Below are positions 53,101-60,267 of a stretch of 64,000 nt of DNA, piece by piece. Both the position numbers and the translations under genes were made by a program. A model generated the notes under the pieces. That model worked only from the letters and a program-made list of their open reading frames with translations. It did not search any database and was not told where the DNA came from. The stretch lies in NCBI RefSeq assembly GCF_000328475.2, contig NC_026491.1:186001-250000 (forward strand), in the 5' to 3' direction. Position 1 is the first letter of the stretch, and each line of letters begins with the position of its first letter. Source of the stretch: Mycosarcoma maydis. Lineage: Eukaryota; Basidiomycota; Ustilaginomycetes; Ustilaginales.

Positions 53101-54963
53101 TACCGAGTCGATCATCTGGTCAAGCTTGTTGGTGCGCGATGCACACCTGTCGCCATGGGTTCACAGGAAGGTTTCACATTGGCGGACCACGCAATCACAT
53201 CAGCAGCACGCACTGGCAACTGGGTTCTGCTCAAGAATGTCCATCTCGCACCCAGCTGGCTGTCGCAACTCGAGAAAAAGATGCACAGTCTAAAGCCGAA
53301 CCGCAACTTCCGTCTTTTCCTCACCTGCGAGACCTCGCCTTCGATTCCGGTGAATTTCCTGCGCGCCTCGCGCATTCTGATGAACGAGCCTCCGCCGGGC
53401 ATCCGTGCTAGCATGCTCGACAGCCTCAAAAGTATTGCACCTGCACGGCTGCAGCGCGGACCGGCCGAAACATGCAGGCTCTACTTCCTACTGGCTTTCT
53501 TCCATGCCACACTTACAGAGCGGTTGAGATACACTCCTCTGGGCTGGTCAAAACCATTCGAGTTCAACGATTCGGACGCTGAGGCTGCGCTCGACATCAT
53601 CGAAGGATGGGTAGCTCAAGTTGCCAAAGGTCGTGCCAATGTTGATCCGCAGCAGCTGCCATGGGACGCCATCCGATCACTCCTCAAGCAGAGCGTGTAC
53701 GGTGGCAAGATCGACAATGTTCCCGATCAGACATTGCTCGACTCGTTTGTCGATGAGCTCTTTTGCGCAAGCGCGTACGACGTCGACTTTAGGCTTGTTA
53801 AGGACGAAAAGGATCCGCTCGTGGCTCCCGATGGCACCAAGATGGAGACTTTTATCAGCTGGGTACAGGCGCTGCCGGAGCAGCAACCTCCGCAGTGGTT
53901 GGCGTTGCCGCCGAGTGCTGAAAAAGTGATTGCTGCAGCACAAGGTACAGCTCTGTTGAACAAGTTGGTTAAGATGAAGCAGTTGGCGGATGATGACGAT
54001 GACGAGACTGTTAGTCATGATCGCAGCGGTAGTGGGAGCGGAGGCGCTCAAGAGGCAACTACTGCCAGAAGTACATCGGAAGGTGGCGCAGCGTCGAGTT
54101 CGGCCTCGGTGCAGCCCAGCTGGATGAAGGCACTGCGTGCGAATGCTTTGCAATGGCTAACATTGCTGCCCACCACTGTGACTTTGTTTGGAAGCGATGC
54201 TGGTTCCGTCCACGATCCCTTGTACCGCTTCTGGGCACGAGAGCACCGCACAGGCTCGTCGCTGCTCTGCGCAGTGAGAAACGACCTGCAGGAGGTGGTG
54301 GCTGTGTGCGACGGCGACTCGCGCCAGACGAATCACAACCGAACGCTGCTGACCGACTTACCGAAGGCGGTCATCCCACAATCGTGGCGTCGGTACTCGG
54401 TACCCAAGTCAATGACGCTGGCTGAATGGATTGTCGACCTGCGAGCGCGGCTCGAGCAGTTGGAACGCATCACGCGCGAAGCCAGCGAGCTGGGAGCGGG
54501 CGCTAGTGGTGGCTACGACATGGCTGAAGTCGTGCTTGGACTGCTCTTCTCGCCAGGAGCTTACCTCACTGCGACAAGGCAAAGCGTTGCACACGCATCC
54601 AACGTCTCTCTTGAGAATCTCTCGTTGCGGTTGTTGCTGAACGACGCGAAAGCAGGTCTGGAACCAGGCAAGTTTGCCATCAGAGGGTTGAAGTTGCAAG
54701 GCGCCAACTGGGACCCGGAAGCCAAGCGCATCAAACTCAACGATGGTGGTGTTACAAATCTTGGTCTGACAGCGCTGGTGTGGGAGCAGCAGCAGCAGAA
54801 GCAGGGCGAAGGCGCCGAGGGTGCGGAGCAAGGCAAGGTGCGTATTAGCGTCTACTTGAACCAGGACAGGAGTCAGGCGCTGTTTGCGACCATGTTAGAT
54901 GTCGATGTTGGCGTGAAGGGTGCCACTGTGGCTCAGAGGGCGGTCGCTTTGCGTGCATCGTAG
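50173..54963 (+). CDS. dyn2: Cytoplasmic dynein heavy chain, C-terminal half (split motor, Dyn2)
   Basis: 1596-residue protein containing only the C-terminal part of a dynein motor. It begins at the end of AAA4 (ALVFIH, then SPRHFLSFIEYYV). It runs through stalk coiled coil CC1 (about 85-200) with GLDKLRSTVDQVEELQ, then the microtubule-binding domain (about 205-325) beginning NPPLPVKNAMESV at residue 210 and including GYDFATIDRASKACGPLAKWV. CC2, AAA5 (IDPSGQAVDFL, LIQDVEYLDPILNPIL, FMLTTRDP-like) and AAA6 (NWVLLKNVHLAPSWLSQLEKK, RLFLTCE) follow, then the C-terminal domain. No P-loop GxxxxGK[ST] is present, so it cannot hydrolyse ATP alone. Ustilago maydis is known to encode its dynein heavy chain in two genes, dyn1 and dyn2, and this fits dyn2. 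Low-complexity loops (Ala tract 815-824, Ser/Gly stretch near 1290, Gln/Glu/Gly near 1540) are insertions relative to ordinary dyneins. The partner gene is not in the window. Confidence 0.95.
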   Translation: MDVVHVDGAKKAPGDWSPDACRTVAAELTNTLDLGANRQLIVEALVFIHFSVYTFAERLLRRQGRKFHQSPRHFLSFIEYYVQVSNQKRDQLEDQQRFLLVGLDKLRSTVDQVEELQKSLAVKRTQLEAKNAQANQKLQSMVKDQQEAEQKRAASIEIQAALANQEEQIGQRRQVVMADLADAEPAVQDAQASVSNIKKQHLTEVRSMGNPPLPVKNAMESVCIILGHKIESWKTVQAIIRRDDFIASIVNFDTDRQMTRQIREKMIRDYLSKPGYDFATIDRASKACGPLAKWVIAQVRFSEILDKVGPLRDEVQSLEQQAEDTKLQASEIVVMISELENSIATYKDEYAALISETQAIKSEMERVQNRVSRSMQLLDSLSSEKHRWETGSRTFDDQMSTIIGDALLSAAMLAYAGYFDQQYRQSMWQYWSDHLREAQIKFKPELSFADYLSTADERLEWQAKSLPADTLCTENAIMLKRWNRYPLIIDPSGQAVDFLLNEYKVQKLTVSSFLDEAFLKALESSLRFGNPLLIQDVEYLDPILNPILNKELRKTGGRVLIRLGSQDIDFSPSFNMFLTTRDPSVEFSPDVCSRVTFVNFTMTRSSLQSQSLDQVLKVERPDTDRKRTDLMKLQGEFRLRLRHLERSLLTALNESEGNILDDDKVIGTLETLKKEAAEVTSKVEETDAIMQEVDQVTAQYVPLAKACSSVFFVLDQLHLISHFYQFSLRFFLDIFDFVLRRNPHLDGVTDPKQRLDILMRDLFLVVFHRTSKALAHHDHVMLAMLLAQIKAREEAHADTLDSEEYEFLLEGGNIAAAAAAAAAAGAGSGAGGSEQASHTTKLRGDGEVEAMLDEEQLVRVQVFKRLAFFRTIEEHMETHTEQWLTFLGSNSPETVVPVFWPQEEQSQGLSDQVRKMLVVKCLRPDRIVQAMAAFTSRIFGQDVLGDPGYELGKIVAEEVDASTPIALCSVPGYDASYRVDHLVKLVGARCTPVAMGSQEGFTLADHAITSAARTGNWVLLKNVHLAPSWLSQLEKKMHSLKPNRNFRLFLTCETSPSIPVNFLRASRILMNEPPPGIRASMLDSLKSIAPARLQRGPAETCRLYFLLAFFHATLTERLRYTPLGWSKPFEFNDSDAEAALDIIEGWVAQVAKGRANVDPQQLPWDAIRSLLKQSVYGGKIDNVPDQTLLDSFVDELFCASAYDVDFRLVKDEKDPLVAPDGTKMETFISWVQALPEQQPPQWLALPPSAEKVIAAAQGTALLNKLVKMKQLADDDDDETVSHDRSGSGSGGAQEATTARSTSEGGAASSSASVQPSWMKALRANALQWLTLLPTTVTLFGSDAGSVHDPLYRFWAREHRTGSSLLCAVRNDLQEVVAVCDGDSRQTNHNRTLLTDLPKAVIPQSWRRYSVPKSMTLAEWIVDLRARLEQLERITREASELGAGASGGYDMAEVVLGLLFSPGAYLTATRQSVAHASNVSLENLSLRLLLNDAKAGLEPGKFAIRGLKLQGANWDPEAKRIKLNDGGVTNLGLTALVWEQQQQKQGEGAEGAEQGKVRISVYLNQDRSQALFATMLDVDVGVKGATVAQRAVALRAS

Positions 54964-55070
54964 TATGGTCACTCTTGCGAATCGCACCATTTGGTACTAG
55001 ATCATGAATGTCTGTGTGTGATGCGTCGTGCATTGGGGTATATAGAAATACATCAACATCAGTGAGGTCA

Positions 55071-55718
55071 TTAGGACGATTTTTGCAGATCCGACCAGAG
55101 TTGGGAAAGCTGTTGGAGTTCGTCGTGCTCTTGATCTGATAGCTGCGCTTGCGCGTGTGTGGATGTGGTGGTAGATGCGGGGTTGAGCGTAGCAAAGCTT
55201 TCCTTGATGCCAGCAGTGACTTTGTGCCAACGTTGTGTTAAGCTTGAGCGTGTCTGTGGGTCGCCTAGGAAGATTTCTGACCAAGAGACTTGTTTCGGAC
55301 CTACGACTTCTGGAATTACTGAATAGGAAATTGACTGCCTTGGTGTTGTTGTGGATGCAAGGTACTCGTGTGGGTTGAGCCCGAGCGATTTCCACCGTCT
55401 CGCTAGCGCTGCATGTTGTTCCTGAATCCACTCGGGTTCTTGCGTTACCGATGGTTTTGTGGACAAGGGCCGAGGATGAAACCTGGACAAGAAAGAGTTT
55501 GTCGAGGGTCCACACGGAGGATTCAGGTAGAATAATACGCGAGAATTGAAGTCGATCGTGTCGTCAAGCAGAGCTGTGTGGACACGGTGTGTGCGAACAT
55601 CGGCTTTGCGCTGTGTGGTGATCATAGCATGGTTGAATGCGAACGATGTTACGACGGTGAGCAGAAGGATCGGCGGGATCGACGAGGGGGCGAACCAGTG
55701 TGGTTTCGGCGAAGACAT
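55071..55718 (-). CDS. Small single-pass membrane protein, function unknown
   Basis: 215-residue protein. A short N-terminus (MSSPKPHWFAPSS) is followed by one hydrophobic segment (about residues 15-32), then a conserved-looking RTHRVHTALLDDTI motif, a Pro/Ser-rich middle with EPEWIQEQHAALARRW, and a C-terminal acidic helix. The topology (tiny N-terminal tail, one helix, soluble tail) resembles small mitochondrial inner-membrane or ER proteins, but I recognise no family. The frame extends 85 codons upstream, but that stretch overlaps spacer repeats and the other gene's promoter, so ATG 55718 is preferred. It ends 108 bp from the dynein stop codon (convergent) and is divergent from the GGTase gene. 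Confidence 0.6.
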   Translation of the reverse strand: MSSPKPHWFAPSSIPPILLLTVVTSFAFNHAMITTQRKADVRTHRVHTALLDDTIDFNSRVLFYLNPPCGPSTNSFLSRFHPRPLSTKPSVTQEPEWIQEQHAALARRWKSLGLNPHEYLASTTTPRQSISYSVIPEVVGPKQVSWSEIFLGDPQTRSSLTQRWHKVTAGIKESFATLNPASTTTSTHAQAQLSDQEHDELQQLSQLWSDLQKSS

Positions 55719-56150
55719 TGTGAGATTGGGCTCAATCTGTCTATGAGTATTGCCAGTGCAGATCGTCACTTGATGAGCCCCGTTACGATCTCTGTCTGTC
55801 TGTGTGGCTTGTATAGACGCTATTGACGATGAGGATCGAAGAGCAGAAACGAGATGCATTTCATGATTCGTGATTCTGATTCTGCTTCTTCTCGCTTGCC
55901 AATTGTTAGTCATCACCCGAGTCAAACATCCGAGTTCCGGACCGAGCGCGTATCGGTCACAGTCACAAGTCACGAGTCACGAGCATTCACGATTTGGGTG
56001 GTTCGAGGCTCAGAAAGTCACACAGGTGTCACTTTGCGCCGTGAGCACACGTCTTTTCTGAGTCGTGAGTGTTGGTCTCTCTGCTCTGTGTGTGTGTATG
56101 TAGCTTCCATCTCCACTGCTTCAAATCGCGAGCAACGAGCGATAGTCGAC
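55719..56150. other. Short divergent promoter region
   Basis: 432 bp between the small membrane protein and the GGTase-I beta gene. Contains ATTCGTGATTCTGATTCTG (55863-55881), AAGTCACGAGTCACGAGCATTCACGATTT (55966-55995) and a GTGTGTGTATGT run near 56088. Confidence 0.6.
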
Positions 56151-57365
56151 ATGTCGACCACTGCTTCCGTGAAAGAGCTGACGTCCCGCCTGGAAACCAA
56201 AAAGCACATCTCCTTCCTGCTCAGATGCCTGCGCATGCTTCCTCAACCCTACACTTCGGCTGATGACCAACGAATGACGCTCGGCTACTTTGCTATCTCT
56301 GGACTTGACCTTCTCAACGCAACCAACAAGATCCCCACCGAGGAGAAAGTCGAGCTGATTGATTGGGTGTATGCGCAGCAGCTACCAACGGGCGGATTCC
56401 GCGGCTCGCCCAGCACCACCTCGCCATGCTCTTCTTCTACCACATCGGCCTCAGGAGGAGCAAACATAGCTATGACTTACGCAGCACTTCTCGTCCTCGC
56501 CATACTACGGGATGACTTTGCACGCCTCGATCGTGAGCCGCTCAAACGCTTCATCAGCTCACTTCAGCATCGAGATGGCGGGTTTGCAGCGGAGCAAGCA
56601 GTGGTGGGAGGGATCGTCGATCGAGATCCAAGGTTCACGTATTGCGCTGTTGCGATCTGCTCAATGCTCGGTGAAGCAGAAGAAGGAGTGATGGATTTGG
56701 AAGCGTTGCAAAGCTTTTTGCAAAGGTGTCAGAGGTACGATGGTGGGTTCGGAGCTAGTGAGTCGCACGAAGCGCATGCCGGGATGACATACTGCTGTGT
56801 TGCTGCGCTGCATTTGCTTGCTCGGAATGGTCCTGAATGGGAGAGGAAAAACGAGGCGGTATCCTGGCTTGTGCATCGTCAAGTAGCCCCCACCTTGGAG
56901 CAGGCTGCCACAAAGACAGCACCATCACGAGTCACGCCTCCGGATTCCGAATCAGAATCGTCAGACCAAGAGCAAGAGCGAGAGCAAGACCACCTCACCG
57001 GCGGCTTTCAAGGTCGACCAGCGAAACTGCCTCCAGACGTATGCTACTCCTTTTGGAATGGTGCATGCTTGTCGCTGTTGGAGCAACACGACCTGATCGA
57101 TAGCTTCGCCGATGCGACCTACGTCTTGTCTGCACAGAGCAGAGTCGGTGGGATAGCCAAGATACCAGATGACCATCCGGATCTGTTACATACGTATCTG
57201 GGCTTGGCTTCACTGTCCTTGCACCAAGCAGCATCAACGGAAGCAAAATCGGGAGGTGCAGGAGAAGCAGGGGCAAGCATCGACTTTGGATTGAAACCGC
57301 TCGATGCAGCTTACAACTGCAGTATGACGACCAAAGAGTGGATACGAACGCAGCTAACCAAATAG
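56151..57365 (+). CDS. CDC43: Geranylgeranyltransferase type I beta subunit
   Basis: 404-residue prenyltransferase beta subunit that, with the shared alpha subunit, geranylgeranylates CaaL proteins such as Rho1 and Cdc42. The N-terminus (KKHISFLLRCLRMLP…YFAISGLDLL) matches the GGTase-I type rather than farnesyl- or Rab-GGTase. Alpha-alpha barrel repeats follow with GGFRGSP, MTYAALLVL, RDGGFAAE, YDGGFGASESHEAHAGMTYC and GGFQGRP. Zinc ligands are D296, C298 (DVCYSFW) and H347 (LLHTYLGL). A Ser/Asp/Glu-rich insertion of about 40 residues lies just before GGFQGRP. The frame is open 99 codons upstream, but that part is made of spacer repeats, so ATG 56151 in context GACATGTCG is chosen. Confidence 0.92.
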   Translation: MSTTASVKELTSRLETKKHISFLLRCLRMLPQPYTSADDQRMTLGYFAISGLDLLNATNKIPTEEKVELIDWVYAQQLPTGGFRGSPSTTSPCSSSTTSASGGANIAMTYAALLVLAILRDDFARLDREPLKRFISSLQHRDGGFAAEQAVVGGIVDRDPRFTYCAVAICSMLGEAEEGVMDLEALQSFLQRCQRYDGGFGASESHEAHAGMTYCCVAALHLLARNGPEWERKNEAVSWLVHRQVAPTLEQAATKTAPSRVTPPDSESESSDQEQEREQDHLTGGFQGRPAKLPPDVCYSFWNGACLSLLEQHDLIDSFADATYVLSAQSRVGGIAKIPDDHPDLLHTYLGLASLSLHQAASTEAKSGGAGEAGASIDFGLKPLDAAYNCSMTTKEWIRTQLTK

Positions 57366-58345
57366 GTGACTGCAAGATCGGGACCATGAAAACCATGAAA
57401 TTCTCACAGAGTGAGTGCATGCGGAAGGGGCTGTAGTTGATGCTGCTTCTGTGCAGCTGGATTAGATGGTACAACTCAGCGCCTTGTGCTTGCTCAACGG
57501 ACAGTCACTGGGTATTGCGAACTTGGTCTAATTGGAACTCGAGCAATCAGCCAATTTCGGGCGCCGGACAGTGTGCAAAGTAACGGTCAGCCCTTTCCTA
57601 GATCTGGACGAGACCAAGGCGGCGCTGCTTCTCAGAAAGTTGGATCTGCTCAAGCTCCTCTGCGCCTCGTCCATTCTCGGGCTTGCATGTTCAGTCAAAG
57701 CTCTTGGAAAGCAAGTGTTCCGGGCAGTGTCTGGACAGTGGCAAGTGGCTTTCTCACACGCAGCAGCTGTTTTTTTGAGTGAAGATATATACTAAACATC
57801 ATGGCAAAAGCGGTCTACCTTTCTCGATCCTCTCTGCACCACATTCGTGACTGGTCATACATACATTCATGATTCTCTCATCAGAGTTGCAGAGTTGTGA
57901 ATCGTGAATGCAGTCGAGCCTCAGCGAATGCGGACAAAGTGAGGATGACGAATCGGGTAAATCGTGCTCCCCGATACGAGTGAGGTTTGTGGCGCGAGTT
58001 TTGCACGTTACGTGTGTGTGATTTTGGCCTGATTCAGTCACTGAATGGTGAATAATCAATCACAGAGTGAATCGCGCGACGCACCGACCAAATTCAAAAC
58101 CAACCAACCCCAACGCTTGCTCTGCCTTTGTGCGCTGCTGCTGCTGCTGCTGCTGGTAACAAAGTTGACTTTAGAACTGGAAGAAACACGAACGGGCAGA
58201 ACACACACACACACACATATACCTCTCTTCCGCTCGCAATTCTCTGCCCTGCCAACACCACCCTGCTCCTCGATCTTGACCGACATCTACGTGTGGCCGC
58301 ATCTCCTCTACAGGGACAGCTGCACCTCGGCCACATTCTGTCATC
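57366..58345. other. Spacer and leader of the squalene synthase gene
   Basis: 980 bp without a supported gene. Contains AATCGTGAATG words (57841-57851, 57898-57909), a GCT trinucleotide tract and a CA tract in the presumed 5' leader. A hydrophobic 87-codon frame at 57532-57795 has no family resemblance and is not annotated as a gene. Confidence 0.55.
58134..58218. repeat. (GCT)n and (AC)n tracts in the squalene synthase leader
   Basis: About eight GCT triplets at 58134-58157 and about ten AC dinucleotides at 58199-58218, 130-210 bp before the start codon. Confidence 0.9.
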
Positions 58346-60064
58346 ATGGGTCTCCTCTCGTACATCCTCTTGGGGTTCACCCACCCGTCTGAACTTCGTG
58401 CCATGATCGGATACAAAGTGTGGCGTGACCCTCTCAACGATATCAAAGCCAACCCGCAAGCATCCGGTTGGGATCGCCAACGCATGCGAGACTGCTGGGG
58501 CTTCCTCGATCTCACCTCTCGCTCGTTTGCCGCGGTGATCAAAGAACTCAAGGGCGAGCTATCGCGCGTCATCTGTCTCTTCTACCTCGTTCTGCGTGCC
58601 CTCGACACGGTCGAAGACGATATGACGATCCCTGCGCAACGCAAGATTCCCCTGCTAGTCAACTTTTACAAGTATCTTGAACAACCTGGTTGGAACTTTA
58701 CCGAGAGCGGGCCCAACGAGAAAGACCGTCAATTGCTCGTCGAATTCGACAAAGTCATCGCAGAGTACCAGCTGCTCGACGTCGGATACAAGACCGTGAT
58801 TTCGGACATCACCGCAAAGATGGGCGCCGGTATGGCGAGTTACATCGAGTTGAGTGCTAAAGGCCCCTTGAAGGTGGCCATGTGGAAGCACTTTGATTTG
58901 TACTGCCACTTTGTCGCCGGCCTCGTGGGAGAAGGTCTGTCGAGGCTCTTTAGCGAGAGCAAGTTGGAGAGACCTTGGTTGGGACACCAATTGGAGCTGT
59001 CAAATCACATGGGTCTCTTCTTGCAAAAGACCAACATCATCAGAGACTACGCCGAGGATTGCGAGGAGGGACGTTATTTCTGGCCTCAACAATGTTGGGG
59101 TGATGATTTCGCCAAGTTCGAATCACAACCCGATGTCGCCAAGGGAATCATCGAGATCAAACCAGGACATTTCCGACCAGCCGACAACGAGCTGGGTCAA
59201 CGTAGCATGTACGTGCTATCGTCGATGTTGCTCGATGCCATGTCACACGCCACACATGCATTGGACTACCTCGCTCTTCTCAAGGAGCAGTCGGTATTCA
59301 ACTTTTGCGCCATTCCGCAAGTCATGGCGATTGCCACGCTTGAACTCATGTTTAACAACCCGGACGTGTTCAAGAAGAATGTCAAGATCCGCAAAGGCGT
59401 CGCGGTCGGCTTGATTCTACGAGCGGTCAATCCACGCGATGTTGCCTACACGTTTTTGCACTACTCCCGCAAGATGCATGCGCGCTTATCTCCCGCTGAT
59501 CCCAACTTTACACGATGGTCCGTCGAATTGGCACGCATCGAACAGTGGTGTGAGACTTACTATCCGTCGTTTATCGCTGCTGCGAGCGAAGGCAAACCTA
59601 CCGATATCCGAGCCAATGCGCTGCGAAGCTGGTCCGAATCACGTCGGACCCAAGCACTCATCCTCAAACAAGCCAAGCTCAATGGCAGTGATGCTTCGAC
59701 TCTGGATGCCAAATCGGTGCTCGAAGCGGCGCAAAACTCGGCTCTGGATCCACGTGATCTTATGACCGAGGACGAAAGAGCAGCGCAAGACAAGAGAGAT
59801 CGCGATCAAATGGTCAAGTTCTTCCTCATCATCTTGGTAGGCATGGTGACGTTTATGGGCATCGTGGCATTGATCACGTGGGAGATTGTGTGGTGGTGGA
59901 CCATGGATACCCCGGATCCGCTGAGCGTGTATGTCAAACATGCGTACTATCTCGTCAAGACCCAAGGGTGGTCGACCGTCAAGGAGGTGCTCAGAACCAC
60001 CAGGTTGAGCTTCGAACATGTTTGGAAGCACGGTTTGACGTCGCCGCCCAAGTTGGAGCTGTGA
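58346..60064 (+). CDS. ERG9: Squalene synthase
   Basis: 572-residue farnesyl-diphosphate farnesyltransferase that joins two FPP molecules to squalene, the first committed step to ergosterol, at the ER membrane. Hallmarks are FLDLTSRSFAAVI and the first Asp-rich motif D87-TVED-D92 (LRALDTVEDDMT). Also present are YCHFVAGLVGEGLSRLF, LGLFLQKTNIIRDYAEDC-like second Asp-rich motif (D234-YAED-238), and PQVMAIATLELMFNN. A C-terminal membrane anchor lies near residues 490-515 (FFLIILVGMVTFMGIVALI). Family members are usually about 410-470 residues. The extra length lies between the catalytic core and the anchor and in a 60-residue tail after it. The end faces PRMT3 at about 200 bp. Confidence 0.96.
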   Translation: MGLLSYILLGFTHPSELRAMIGYKVWRDPLNDIKANPQASGWDRQRMRDCWGFLDLTSRSFAAVIKELKGELSRVICLFYLVLRALDTVEDDMTIPAQRKIPLLVNFYKYLEQPGWNFTESGPNEKDRQLLVEFDKVIAEYQLLDVGYKTVISDITAKMGAGMASYIELSAKGPLKVAMWKHFDLYCHFVAGLVGEGLSRLFSESKLERPWLGHQLELSNHMGLFLQKTNIIRDYAEDCEEGRYFWPQQCWGDDFAKFESQPDVAKGIIEIKPGHFRPADNELGQRSMYVLSSMLLDAMSHATHALDYLALLKEQSVFNFCAIPQVMAIATLELMFNNPDVFKKNVKIRKGVAVGLILRAVNPRDVAYTFLHYSRKMHARLSPADPNFTRWSVELARIEQWCETYYPSFIAAASEGKPTDIRANALRSWSESRRTQALILKQAKLNGSDASTLDAKSVLEAAQNSALDPRDLMTEDERAAQDKRDRDQMVKFFLIILVGMVTFMGIVALITWEIVWWWTMDTPDPLSVYVKHAYYLVKTQGWSTVKEVLRTTRLSFEHVWKHGLTSPPKLEL

Positions 60065-60267
60065 GAGCACCCTGGTGTGCGCAAACAAATGCCAGCTTAC
60101 GTGCGCATCAATCGTGTCTGAGTCCTATCGAATCGTATCATATTCTTGTCTCTTGATCACGCATGTTTGTACTCGCGGCTGTCTGTGCGCGCACATGATT
60201 CGAGCGTGAACTACTCAGACACAAGACGTGCATCGACAAGAAGCGCAAATCTGGATTGCATTCGTGT

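Noticed and set aside
55854..56150. 99-codon upstream extension of the GGTase-I beta frame
   Set aside because: Made of spacer-type CACGAGT/ATTCACGATT repeats; family alignment begins after the ATG at 56151.
57532..57795. 87-codon hydrophobic ORF between GGTase and squalene synthase genes
   Set aside because: No family motif, no promoter or context support; likely chance.
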